Source: Neoarius graeffei (taxonomy: Eukaryota; Chordata; Actinopteri; Siluriformes; Ariidae). From it: DNA of 64,000 bases. The stretch spans positions 5,390,001-5,454,000 of the forward strand of contig NC_083586.1 of the NCBI RefSeq assembly GCF_027579695.1. Direction: 5' to 3'. A program made the position numbers and the translations under genes. This document shows, in pieces, positions 1 through 11,173 of this stretch (positions within the stretch are counted from its first letter, which is position 1; every line of letters starts with the position of its first letter). Under the pieces are notes generated by a model, which saw only the letters and a list, made by a program, of their open reading frames with translations, did no database searches and had not been told where the DNA came from.

Positions 1-90
1 GAATAAGTCTAACATACCATTACCTGCCTCCCATTGTTGTGTAAAGAAGCCTAATTATTGTGTTACCTGAGAAATAGCCTCTTTGTTTCT

Positions 91-370
91 AACCCTAACC
101 AGACTTCACAATGTCACAACCAAGGCAACCAAGAAGAATCAGTTCTAACCCTAACCCCAAATCCTGGATCTAACCCCAACCTGAGCTCACTCCTAACCCA
201 TCCCCTAGCCCAAAACCTAGCCTCAAATAATAATGGAATAATAACCCAAATATAACATGGGGGTACTGACCAGGCACTTGTGGAGCATTGAGGATGGGGC
301 TTGGGAAGGACAGTGCACAACATGGCCTTGGCCTAGGCCAGGACGTGGATCTTTCCAGAAACCCTAACCC
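91..370. repeat. degenerate telomere-like CCCTAA motifs
   Basis: Short runs of CTAACCCTAACC appear near 91, 143 and 361, with decayed CCTAACCC variants between them. This resembles an old interstitial telomeric tract or a simple repeat just upstream of the piggyBac remnant. It is too short and degenerate to be a chromosome end. Confidence 0.35.
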
Positions 371-376
371 AAGTAT

Positions 377-1008
377 GTGATTGAGCAGGACAGTTCAGAC
401 ACAGAGGCCACATCAGATGAGGAGGAAGACACAATGCACATCAACCCCCCTTGTAATAAAAAAAAAGTTGCAGATGTGGGCATAACACCTGGATCCACAG
501 AGAAGGCGAAAAATGGCACTGTGTGGTTCCACCACAAAGTTGGAGACTTTTCTGCTCATGAAACTCCACAGACAGCATTCAATGGATCTGGAGGGCCAAC
601 AGAGTTTGCAACACGCAAAATCACGAGTCGCCTTCAAAGCTTCCTGTATTTGTTGGATATCAGCATGTTGTTGGCCATCAGAGACTGCACAGTCCAGGAG
701 CTGCCATAGAACAAATCCCAGCTGGCAGATGAGTGTCTTCGAGCTGATGGCGTTCCTCGCAATCCTTTTTTGAAGGGCTGCCAAGGGCTACATTGGTGCC
801 ATGCGACTCATGTGGGCCAACAGATTCGGCAACCCCGATATCAAAGCCATAATGCCCCGTAACCGCTTTCTTGAAATAAAGCGGTACCTTCGCTTCGACA
901 ACAAGGACACCCGCAAGGAGCGCATACAAACGGACAAATTTGCAGCAATTTCAGACATCTGGCAGGAGTTTGTTCAGAATTGTGTGTCGTCCTACAGTCC
1001 AGGGCAAC
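377..1008 (+). pseudogene. piggyBac transposase, N-terminal part (broken)
   Basis: This is the N-terminal portion of a piggyBac-family (DDE_Tnp_1_7) cut-and-paste transposase. An acidic Ser/Asp/Glu-rich start (SDTEATSDEEED) near 395 is usual for the family. The stretch 801-1008 reads RNRFLEIKRYLRFDN followed by an Asp-Lys and SPG segment, matching the conserved region just before the catalytic core. The parts lie in different frames with an internal stop near 772, so the copy is dead. It is cut at about 1008 by an inserted element, and the coding sequence resumes at 2908. It is a plain DNA transposon fossil, not a host gene. Confidence 0.8.
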
Positions 1009-2907
1009 ATCCCAGATAGCAAAAGGGCGTTGATTCGACGGGGAATCATCGGCATGTTCTTCGACCATATGCCGTCGAATCATCGTGGATCACCGGCGTT
1101 GATTCAACACCGCTTTGCTCATACGAGTTTGCATTGAAACGACGTTGAAAAGTGGATGGTGGCCAACAGAGAATAGACCCCCTTTCACCCTTTATTCAAC
1201 TACGGATTTCGGTCGATTTATAGTTTAATTTTCGGTGATGATTTATCCAACTTTACTTCCTGTTTTATGTACAACAGGAAGGCTACAAATTAAGCAAAAC
1301 AGGCTAAATTAAACTAGCTAACAATAAAGCATCGGGGCTCTTGCCTAGGATGAACACACACATGCATACTTCAACCATGAAAGTGAAACTTAATTTATAT
1401 CAATGTGCGTAGGCTATGTCCTGTTTTATGTACAACAGGATATAAAAATGCATGCAACAATGCACCTCTCCTAATGTTTGTCAAGCTATCTAATGAGGCA
1501 TAACTTTTAACATTTATAAGGAACAGAACACACTTGAACAAGTTCTTAGAAACATTTTATGATTTATTTATAATTTATAATTGTGGCCTATTCCTCCTGC
1601 GGCGCAGACACCCATACATGGAAACAGAAAAACATAACCAAAATTAATTTGATGCAGCATTGATAAAGAAAGTCAGCAGTAGGCTATGGGTTGGTAGCGT
1701 TGGTAGCCTGGATAATCTTTAAAGTTCATGGCCGCGAGGCGCGACCCATGGCTACACAAAAGAACAGGTCAGCTCAAAATGACATGCGACCTAGGCCTAC
1801 ATGCTCGATTTAAACGCTAAGTTTTCACACCAACGCTAAGTTTTCACTCCAACAAGACAACTACTTCGACTCGTTTTTCGATTGAATAATGCATCTGCAT
1901 TGTTGTTTCAAATGGATACTAGTTGAGGGAAATTTCTCCAATGCGTGATATGACTGAAGTTCATCATAACTTCTTAAACTGCTTGAAATTGTATTCGAAA
2001 TTCCCTTTATTAATAGTGACTGAATAATGGTACGTACCAGATGTCCAGGGATGAATGAAAATGTAGCGTGGTCCAGTGTTTTTCTCAATGTTGTTTCAAT
2101 GGTCCAAGCGTAACAGCAGGCCGATCCACAAGAGAGTCGCGATCCAACCGAGTGGTGTGGGAGTTTCACGTGCACCCAGGTATATAACGGAAATGACGTC
2201 ATCCAGTAAACAGCAGTGGTAATCGCACTGCATTATGGGACAGCGTGGGACATCCAACGACATATCGCTACGTATATGTACTGGCCCTTTTTTATATCAT
2301 GCCTTGAAATGAAAGTCAATACAACAGAGATGAGACACCGGGTATGAAAGTAACACCAGGATAAGTTGTAACACCACCATTCCCACCAGTTAGGTATAAG
2401 ATGCAGGTTTTGTAACACTTTCAATCTTCTTAGAATTAATTTATGATCATCTTGGAAATGTTAAGTTATTTGCAAAAAAACTTTCAAAGATAGAAGGTCA
2501 AATCCATTGCTGAGTTAAGAAAGTAAACTGGTTTTTGTTCTTTTTTTATCATTTACTTATCATTATCACTTATACTTATATCATTTACTCGTATCTATGT
2601 GTAAGCAGGATAAGACAAACAGTGGCAATTTATATTCTGAACAATTAGTTGCTCATCCTACCAATGTTGAAAACTGGCCGGCAAAAGTGACGATGGTTCA
2701 ACATCGTATATTCGACCTTCTCTGACGGTCGACAGATCAACCTTTATCCACGGTGATTCAACAGTGATAAATCGACCTTCTCCGGCGGCGGAGAAATCGA
2801 CATTTCATGGCGCCGTTTCAGCGTTGATTTTCTGACTTACGACGGAAACTGACCATTCTGACCAAGAATCGGCACCGTTTCAACGTCCCTCTGCTATCTG
2901 GGATGTT
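1006..2907. mobile_element. non-autonomous DNA transposon inside piggyBac
   Basis: This 1.9-kb insertion splits the piggyBac coding sequence. Its ends are inverted repeats: AACATCCCAGATAGCA at 1006-1021 and the complement at 2892-2907, continuing imperfectly into GTTGATTC/GTTGAAAC-like motifs. Subterminal regions on both sides carry many short TTGATT, TCAACG and TCGAC motifs, so the ends look internally repetitive. A 22-bp near-palindrome, TCCTGTTTTATGTACAACAG plus GA, occurs at 1258 and again at 1420. No transposase is recognisable. A target-site duplication is not clear because the TIR ends with AAC/GTT. Superfamily unassigned. Confidence 0.7.
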
Positions 2908-3735
2908 ACCATGCATGAGCAGTTATTTCCTTCAAAGGTTCGTTGTCCCTTTCTGCAGTACATCGCATCCAACCCTGACAAGTTTGGAATCAAGTTTTGG
3001 ATTGCAGCAGATCTGGACACAAAATACATGTGTAATGCCATCCCTTACTTGGGAAAAGATCCCACTTGTCCAACAGGAGAGAGGCTATCAGAGAATGTTG
3101 TTTTGAAATTGATGGAACCATTTACCATATGGACCAGGGAAGGACTGTAACTATGGATAATTTCTTCACCTCTCTGTCTTTGGCTAACAGGCTTCTTCAA
3201 CGAAAAACAACTCTGCTTGGCACCATCAACAAAAATCATCAGGAGCTACCAGCAACTGCAAAGGAAACCTTGGGGCGCCAGTTGTACTCCACACAGGTGT
3301 TCACATCTGGAAGTGCCTTGCTGATGGTGTTTGCAACAAAAAAAATAAATCTGTTTGTCTTCTGAGCACCATGCATCAGAAAGTGGAAATTGTGGACACC
3401 CCAAAACAAAAACCAAACACTGTTGTTGATTACAACCATTTCAAATGCAGCACTGATATCATGGACCAGAAATTAGGCAACTACTCGGTGCATGCAGGAA
3501 CATGGAGATGGCCCATGGCTGTGTTTTACAACCTGCTTGACATGGCTGTCACAAATGCACATGTCTTGTACACAGCATGTACAGGATCCAAAGAAAGTCG
3601 CCAATTGTTCATGCTGGAGCTTGCAGAGGAACTTCAAAACAGGCTTTTGCAGGAAAAGGCACAAGGGGAAGAACACAAACAGCAGTATGAGATGAAAGTT
3701 TCTCAGAAGAAAAAGACACAGTGCCAGGTGCACAT
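2908..3735 (+). pseudogene. piggyBac transposase, catalytic part (broken)
   Basis: This continues the piggyBac transposase after the inserted element. The three expected catalytic aspartates are visible in context: FWIAADLDTKY, TVTMDNFFTS and DYNHFKCSTDIMDQ. Conserved PYLGKD and the hydrophobic WRWPMAVFYNLLDM segment are also present. The pieces lie in different frames with internal stops (one just after a KKINLFVF segment near 3363), so it does not encode a working enzyme. The C-terminal cysteine-rich domain follows at 4115 after a SINE insertion. Confidence 0.85.
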
Positions 3736-4101
3736 CTCATCTCATTATCTGTAGCCGCTTTATCCTTCTACAGGGTCGCAGGCAAGCTGGAGCCTATCCC
3801 AGCTGACTACGGGCGAAAGGCGGGGTACACCCTGGACAAGTCGCCAGGTCATCACAGGGCTGACACATAGACACAGACAACCATTCACACTCACACCTAC
3901 GGTCAATTTAGAGTCACCAGTTAACCTAACCTGCATGTCTTTGGACTGTGGGGGAAACCGGAGCACCCGGAGGAAACCGACGCGGACACGGGGAGAACAT
4001 GCAAACTCCACACAGAAAGGCCCTCGCCGGCCACGGGGCTCGAACCCAGGACCTTCTTGCTGTGAGGCGACAGCGCTAACCACTACACCACCGTGCCGCC
4101 C
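3736..4101 (-). mobile_element. Mermaid-type tRNA-derived SINE (copy 1)
   Basis: This is a full-length SINE in reverse orientation. The tRNA-like head with box A (GTGGTGTAGTGGTTAGCGCT) and box B (GGGTTCGAGCC) lies near 4040-4101, and the tail (GATAATGAGATGAG-like) near 3736. A 13-bp target-site duplication, GCCAGGTGCACAT, flanks it at 3723-3735 and 4102-4114. It interrupts the last domain of the piggyBac transposase. The name Mermaid is from memory of this widespread fish family. Confidence 0.9.
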
Positions 4102-4114
4102 GCCAGGTGCACAT

Positions 4115-4274
4115 ATCCTGCAATAATAACAGAAGCACTGAACTTTGTGTATGCTGCCACAAATACACCTGTGGCAAATGTACTGTAGGAAAGACTCACC
4201 ATGGGAATGTGGAAACTACTAGATGGGACAACTGTATGCTACATTTCTGTGCTTTGTATAGCCTCCATATGTAG
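4115..4274 (+). pseudogene. piggyBac C-terminal cysteine-rich domain
   Basis: Reading across the SINE, the frame gives a short Cys/His-rich segment (CVCCHKYTCGKCTVGKTHH) ending at a stop at 4272-4274. piggyBac transposases end in such a cysteine-rich zinc-binding domain that binds the transposon ends. An AATAAA signal follows near 4298. It belongs to the same broken element as 377-3735. Confidence 0.75.
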
Positions 4275-5248
4275 CGAGCCTGCTTTTCTTAGTGTGAAAT
4301 AAATGTTTATTTTCTTCCTGAAGTTATACCATCTGTAGTTTTTCCAAGCTGAAATTGTGTTTTTTGGGGCACTAATTCCAGTCCTCTGTCCTCTGACATT
4401 GTGAGCTTGGCAGAGTAAATTGTCATTGAAATTGGGGTGTAACCTAAAACCAAATTACCATTCATGAATAGCAACCTCAGTGGGGGTTGGAAGTGGCTGT
4501 TCACAATACAATGGAGACAGTTAGCACCTTGAGAGGAATACACAACTTTTGCAGAGAAGAGGGGGCATGCAGCAAAAGTAAAAATTTCTGGGCCTTTTAA
4601 TGAACCATGTTTATCATATACGATAACACATTATCAACAAAGAAAGAAAAAAAACAATGCCATGGATCAGGAAAAGAACCACAGCGCTGTGATTAGTTGG
4701 TCTATCAATGACTGACAGAGCCCCGGCATGTAACTAAGCATTATAAAGTTAAAAAATATTATTTTTATTGAAAAAACAAGAATGTAATGATTTCTAAAAT
4801 TTCTAAAATGATTTTACCTAACGAAATTTTCTGCTTTAATCCACATTTGCTGGTGTTGAGCGTTTTTTTTTTTTTTTGCTTCTCAAAATCATCTCATCAC
4901 AGATCACTCGCTGCTGGAGTGTGCGAGCTTTCCTGCCCCCTATTTGTTGAAAATCTTCTGTAGATGTCTGGGTTTTATATTGATTTATTATTATTATAAT
5001 TGTTAATAATTAAACGTGATAAATCTGGTTATTAGGAACAAAGGAGGGCATAGTGGGAAATGATATGGTAACTGTATCTTGTCGATTCAAATACGATACT
5101 GTTTTGTGATTACACTGTACCGGTACATTTTAATAAAAATAGACAAATGGCATGAACCTCTCTACTGTCTCTTATTACACTAAAGAAAGGGCCTGACCGA
5201 GTCATTGCGTATTACTGAAAAAAAGAAAGAACGAATGATACACGGATT
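4275..5248. other. AT-rich spacer without recognised features
   Basis: No convincing coding region, RNA gene or repeat was recognised. It contains a poly-T tract near 4862 and simple AT-rich sequence. At 5225-5243 there is a 19-bp string (GAAAGAACGAATGATACAC) that is the near-complement of the transposon end starting at 5249, giving a hairpin at the boundary. Confidence 0.5.
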
Positions 5249-5944
5249 GTGTATCATTTGTTCTTTCCAGTTTTAATTGGCAATCAAAAAATGACTTTCA
5301 TTTCAGTTTTAGGCTCATATAAAAAAAAATATGAAAAAGGTCTGTGTATGTTTTGGTCATTGGATTTTCCCTTTAGGAATGGGTATTAAAAAACAAAAAA
5401 CGACTGGTTTATTTGATTTTCGTTTTGAAACACAAAAACAAAATTCATCTCATCTCATTATCTGTAGCCGCTTTATCCTTCTACAGGGTCGCAGGCAAGC
5501 TGGAGCCTATCCCAGCTGACTACGGGCGAAAGGCGGGGTACACCCTGGACAAGTCGCCAGGTCATCACAGGGCCGACACATAGACACAGACAACCATTCA
5601 CACTCACATTCACACCTACGGTCAATTTAGAGTCACCAGTTAACCTAACCTGCATGTCTTTGGACTGTGGGGGAAACTGGAATAAACCCACGCGGACACG
5701 GGGAGAACATGCAAACTCCACACAGAAAGGCCCTCGCCGGCCCCGGGGCTCGAACCCAGGACCTTCTTGCTGTGAGGCGACAGCGCTAACCACTACACCA
5801 CCGTGCCGCCCAAAAATTGAATTACACTGCATTTTTCTTTTATTTTCATGTTTTATTTCACATTACAAAAATAAATTCACTAGTCAACAGGAACGAAAAA
5901 ACGGACCAAAAATAACCATTTTTTAATATTATCGCACCGGAAGC
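5249..5944 (+). repeat. left terminal inverted repeat
   Basis: This arm matches the reverse complement of 11174-11857 almost base for base over about 330 bp once inserts are removed. It holds runs such as AAAAACGACTGGTTTATTTG and ends with TATCGCACCGGAAGC just before the transposase gene. A SINE interrupts it at 5446-5811. Confidence 0.9.
5446..5811 (-). mobile_element. Mermaid-type SINE (copy 2)
   Basis: This is a full-length reverse-oriented SINE inside the left TIR. The flanking direct repeat is AAAATT (5440-5445 and 5813-5818), and the uninterrupted site can be read in the opposite TIR as AACAAAAATTGAATT. It therefore inserted after the host transposon did. Confidence 0.9.
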
Positions 5945-5966
5945 TGCCATTTAGGCTAAAGCGCGA

Positions 5967-8797
5967 ATGAGAAAAATGTCTCTGGAGCCCTACTCAGAAA
6001 TGATTTTAGACATGGCAAAACAAGGCCTGTCATCTTCCGAAATCTCTGCGCTCATTTCAGAGGTAAGTGGGGGCGGGAGAGGATTTTCAGCTAGAAATGT
6101 GAGAAGATTCTGTGCTGAAAACGGCGTAAACTTGATGGGATTGCCCGAGGAACATCTGGAGTTGGAGGTGGCAAAAGCCATTACCGAGGTAAGAAAACTG
6201 ACCTTTTCTTCTTTGATATGTGTGTGCGTGTGCAAAGAAGCAAGTTTATTTCACATTTATCACAATAGGCTAATAGAGTAAACAGATTCCATAAAACACT
6301 TGCAAATTCCATTACACAATCACTCCACCCCCATGCTTACTCCCAATAACTAAAACATATCGGCATGATTTTGGAATGTTAAAATTGTGTTTGTTATTTT
6401 CTAGACGGGACCAACATTTGGCAGAAGGATGATGAAGGGATACCTCGCCATGAAAGGGGTACATGCTGCAGAGACACGAATAGGATCAGTGCTCAGAACT
6501 ATGCACCAACCTTACAATGAAGCAAGACGCCAGGTAGGCTATACTATAAATGTCAAATTCAAGATGATTCAGGTAGCGGCGTGTAACTTAACTTATCTGC
6601 TACCTCATAACCATCACAATGACAAACACATGCATTTGCTTTCAACAAAGCTGTTGAGAAATCAATTCATGGATTAGCGGATTATTATAGGCTAGCCTAC
6701 GCTACGTGGTGTTATGATGTGCATATGTAAACAGAGAGGTTGGTGTAAACAAGGATCAGTGGTTAAGGGCATATCTCTGGTGGTAGTACAATAACAAATG
6801 CTTTACTTTGAAAATAGAAACAGGTTGTGCTGTCTTCTGTTAGTGTAGCGTTTAGAATGTATTATTTTCCTAGTAGCCTACTTCTGATGAAGAGCGCCAG
6901 TCACCCACCCACATCCAGAGCCATATACGGCTCTGCCCACATCAGGGTGCTACTGCCACCTATTGGTGTCGAAAAGTAGCAGTACTACACTAACCCACAT
7001 ACAAGCATCCCAACAACAGCAATAAGGCAATCTAAGGGATAGACCAAAAGAAAGTAATTAGATTCAATTATGGGAATAATATTGTAGGCTACTCCTGAAG
7101 GGTCAAAGGTGCCATATTATCAGCCCATTAAAAGTAGGCCTTTGTTGTTGAGGAGGATAGCGTTGTAGCCTACGTTGTGTTTTGTGGAATTGTCAAATTA
7201 TTTTTGTGTCTTCTTTTAGGGTGCCCGCAACCTCAACCCCATACCATACCAGGCAGACTACATGGGACAGAAGGTTCATCTGGACCAGAATGAAAAGTTA
7301 GTGATGTTTGGGGTCACACATGTTGTAGCCATTGATGGCTTCAGCAAAAAGGTTGTTGGTCATTCCACAATGCCCATAAAAAACAACCTTGCCATCTATG
7401 AAGATGTTTTCAGGTAACAGCCTGTAATTTGTGGACATTTAAACAGTAGTCTGTCATTTATGCAAGACAGCGGATGCTGGCCAATGTATTAATATGGTAT
7501 CAAGATTGTGATATGCACTATGTGAATTTGGACGTCCTACTTGAAAGGAAAGGCTGCATAGTCCCATGTAACTGACAGACTCTTATACTGTCATTGAAAT
7601 AGTATCTTACATACGCGAGTGTGACAAAATGCTGACAGCTTAACAGTTACTTTATGACTGAATCATTAAATTTTACAGGGAATAACTGATTTGGAATGGT
7701 TAAATTTGAAAAGCTTTGCTCAAATTAAAACCCAGTTTTTCATCCAATAGGCCTGCAGTACTTGCCAATGGGATGTGGGACCAGGTGCGCCTCGATCATG
7801 GAAAGGAATTTTATTTGACACTCTTCATTCAGGAGCTGCTGTCATCTCATCGCTATAATCAGGAGACAAGACCTTACATACAAACTCCATCCACAAGGGT
7901 ATAGTTCAGTAGTTTCTATGGTGGCTTCACTAACACACACCGTCTATGCCTGTTGGAGCTATTTATTTGTTAATATTTAGTGTTGTTTAGTATTTAGATA
8001 CTATAGTTTGTTTCAGCAGCATGCTGTCTTCTTTTTTCAGAACTGCTATGCTTTCCAACTTTTATGATAAGCAGAACACTTTTCTAGCAAGTCTGCAGAT
8101 TTGGTGGAGTTACTGGGAATTCTGCAAAATGGACTGTAAAATACATTCTTTCATTTGACCATTGGAATAAATTAATAACACGTTTTTGCCTCACATTCAG
8201 AATCAGATAGTTGAACAAATCTGGCCGGAGATCAATAATTGTGTCAACTACCCCCTGAAGACAGCCCTTCTGCAGTTGGTGGACCAGGAAGTACTAGACA
8301 TGGATGACAGCCTTGTCCGATATTGTGTGTCCTGCCTGACTGGTCAGCTGTGCCAGATTGGTCTTACAAGAGTGGTAGAGTCTTGGAATGCTCATCGAAT
8401 TCCAGGTGAAATAATCAGTATTGCAAATATTAAAATAATTACAACAGACACACATCAGTCTCAAGGTCAACAGTATGTTCTTTATTTTACAGGTAAAGGT
8501 ATACCAAACGACTTGGCTGGCAGTGGGTGTCCCAAAAAAATCCCACAGGAGCTGTTGCCTCACTCAGTTGAAGCAGCAGAACTCTACAGACAACAGCTGG
8601 GATCCTCACTGACACCACAATCTACCTTTGGAGTAGATCCATTTTTAACAGAACAAGAAAAAGTACTGTCTGAGAGTCAGTTTGCAGACAAATATCCTGA
8701 CATTTCTGAACTGCTCTCTAGAGCAGTCAACAATGATTTCGAACCATACAAAGAGGCACTTCTCTTTCTTATAGCCACAACTCGGCGCAATGTGTAA
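5967..8797 (+). CDS. IS3-like DDE transposase, six exons, 400 aa
   Basis: Cut-and-paste transposase with an integrase (RNase H-fold) core. The splice model is 5967-6188, 6405-6533, 7220-7413, 7751-7898, 8201-8405 and 8493-8797. All introns are GT-AG, phases agree, and the total is 1203 nt with one stop. Residues 1-70 form a helix-turn-helix-like region ([25 protein letters not shown]). The core shows three acidic residues in context: [23 protein letters not shown] and [12 protein letters not shown]. Conserved family motifs follow: [35 protein letters not shown] and [12 protein letters not shown] at the end. The intron at 8406-8492 is itself open in frame. The start was chosen as the first ATG after the TIR; a second Met follows three codons later. 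The reading frame looks intact, so this copy may be young. Activity is inferred only. Confidence 0.82.
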
Positions 8798-8930
8798 ACA
8801 TACAATTTGTTGTTAGAACTCGACGAATGTAAATGAGTAGAACTGGTGGCAGTGGGCATTTGAACAATTTTTCATCATTAAAAAAAACAAAACTCAATTA
8901 CCTGCCTGTTTTTGAGTAAATAAATGAATA

Positions 8931-11104
8931 TTATTCCTCTTCAAAAAGAGACCTTAGCACAGAAAAAGCCTCTGACAGGCCATTGACTTCAAACATGCTG
9001 TTTCCTTCAACACTTCCCCTACATTTTGCACAGGTGTCTGAGTGCTCCAGCCACTGCTCCATGCAAGTTTTGCAGCCAATGATGTTTTGGCAACACTGTG
9101 TGAAGAGCGGCTCTGTCATGAACTCTAAAACACAAAATGAGAAAAACTAATCAATTTCTGCAAGTGTGTCCCCAGTAAAATGTTCTTAGTGTATTGGATG
9201 AGCGTTATGTTACACAACATTGTTAATTATAAAATTATGTTGTTAATTATAAAAATGTAAAAAAAAAAGTGGCTGGCACGCAGCTGACCTTAGTTAGATA
9301 ATGTAAAAAAAGAGTGTTTATTTGTAAATCTTAAATTGTGGCACACACCATATAGAATAGATCCATTGGGTACTTACTCAAGCAAATAACACAGGAGAAC
9401 CCCTGCTTAATGGTTTGTAGCTGTGAATGAGTCAGGGTCACTTTTTGAGCTGCAGCCAGACTGGTGAGCTCCCTGATTGTTGAAGTGACATCCGGGAGAC
9501 TCTGAGATGCAAGGACTAGGTCTTCGATTTTCTCTGTGACCTCTGCAATGCTTCCAACATCTTCATCTTTTCAGCTGTTACACAGAGGATAAAACAAAAC
9601 ACCCAGGTTAGATATGTACTGGATGTGGTGAGCAGGATTGGTGGTGGTGGGGTTGAAGCTTAACCTTTGGTTTGAAGGTTTAGAAAAGAGACTAAAAAAT
9701 AATAAGTATTTGATTGCGTTGCCCTGTGCATCAGTCAATATTAAAGGCTCATGACTTCCAATGGCATCCTGTACTTTTGTGGTAATCCCCTGAAGAGAAG
9801 CCTCGCACTCTAAAAACCTCACCACCACCATTCTGCTAGGATTCAGCTTCCCACCAACCACCTCAGCAAGGAACACTGACCTGGAAGAATATCTTTTTTT
9901 CTCACTGGAGGAACAGCACAAGAGGGCCAAGCAGGGACAAATGACAAGTAACAGACGATCCAATGAAGATTTAGGGGAAACACAGGGTTTAAATACACAG
10001 GGAGAAGAGGGGTAATCAAAACAGGTGAGACACACAGAGGGGAGACACAGACTTCAAAATAAAACACAAACCAAATTCCCACTAAAGGAACATGCCAGAC
10101 CCCATGACAAGACAGGGAATGACATCACACAAGACACGAACGGGAGACACATGAACACAAACCATGACACCTAGCAATGCTTAATGGTCTTATGTAAGAT
10201 ATTGTGGAGTAAATATTAATATTGTGTATAGCAAATATTGTGGAGTAACAATTTCAATATTTGCTATGAAATGTATTGGTAGAAGTATAGAAGCAAATTA
10301 AAATGCTCAGTAGCCTACTTAAATAAAATTATTTAGCCTAGTTGACTACTTTCCACTACTTTGTATATCAACAATAACTAGATAATACAGTCTACAAACG
10401 ACTCAAAGAATGGCTAATGGTGCTTGTGTGCAACAAAATCTGTTATATACAGTATGTTATTTATGGTTTCATACGTAACTTAATGTTACCTTTGAAATAA
10501 TTTGGAAGTGGCTCTGAGGAGGGCTGAGGCACCCCGCAATGAGCCACTGGTGACTGTACTCGAAGGTCGTGTGAAGGCAAAGCATTGCCCCGTTGTGGTT
10601 GACCCTGAGGCGACATCGTCCTCGCCGTGCACTTCATAATGCCCCCTTGGGCTCAGGTCGAATGAGCTGAATGCGCCAGATATCTCTCCAGCAAATATAG
10701 CCACGTTGGAGTCATCTGTTAGATACAGACTGTGACTTGAGACCTAAGAAATACACAAGTCAATTAACATTAACCAGCTAAGCCTAATATTAGTGTTATT
10801 ATAGCGTTTTAAAAACGTGATCTATTGTTACTATGAGGATAGTCCTCCAAACTAACTGTCCAAATTACATTAATTCTAAATTTGAAGTTAAAAAAAATCT
10901 TGAGCTAGCATGAAGCACACAGTAAGTTAGGCTAGTAGCCTACGTTAGCTCCGTTTTTTTATTTTTTTTACCTACCTGAAAGATCCGACTTAATTTTTCG
11001 GTAGTCATGTCCTCATCGCGAAGACAAACTCTCTTGTCCTTTCTGAACACAACGTACTGGTCCATGTTCCTCCTTGAAGTCTCTGTGGCTGCCGTCATCG
11101 TCAT
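8931..11104 (-). CDS. transposon-borne RING-type zinc-finger protein (spliced)
   Basis: This is the second gene of the transposon and converges on the transposase. Exon 1 (11104-10976) starts MTMTAATETSRRNMDQYVVF; exon 2 (10743-10490) is in phase and Ser/Thr-rich. A middle exon around 9897-9720 reads SRSVFLAEVVGGKLNPSRMV and ends near LILTDAQGNAI, but its borders are unclear. Exon 9574-9378 contains SLPDVTSTIRELTSLAAAQK and ends CVICL; its 5' border is also uncertain because a stop lies at the apparent start. The last exon (9124-8931) gives FMTEPLFTQCCQNIIGCKTC and then TCAKCRG, and stops at 8931. The CxxC...CC...CxxC...CxxC pattern is a RING-like domain, typical of E3 ubiquitin ligases or chromatin factors. 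The middle may be partly decayed. Its role in transposition is unknown. Confidence 0.65.
9900..10175. repeat. purine-rich interspersed repeat within the RING gene
   Basis: The segment between the second and middle exons of the minus-strand gene is rich in ACACAGG, GGAGAC and AACACAAACC motifs and looks like a dispersed fish repeat inserted in an intron. No TIR or duplication was resolved. Confidence 0.3.
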
Positions 11105-11173
11105 GAGGCTATCACTCTCCTTCAGTCCTGGATGATGCGCTTTTCTTCTACTGTCTATGATGGGCTCTTGCTG

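Noticed and set aside
1861-2202. 113-codon minus frame inside the inserted element at 1.0-2.9 kb
   Set aside because: No recognisable transposase or other motif, and no partner exons; kept as non-coding.
5967-8797. Transposase read as part of a virus-like or Polinton element
   Set aside because: Only a DDE transposase and a RING protein lie between the TIRs; no capsid, polymerase, protease or envelope gene is present.
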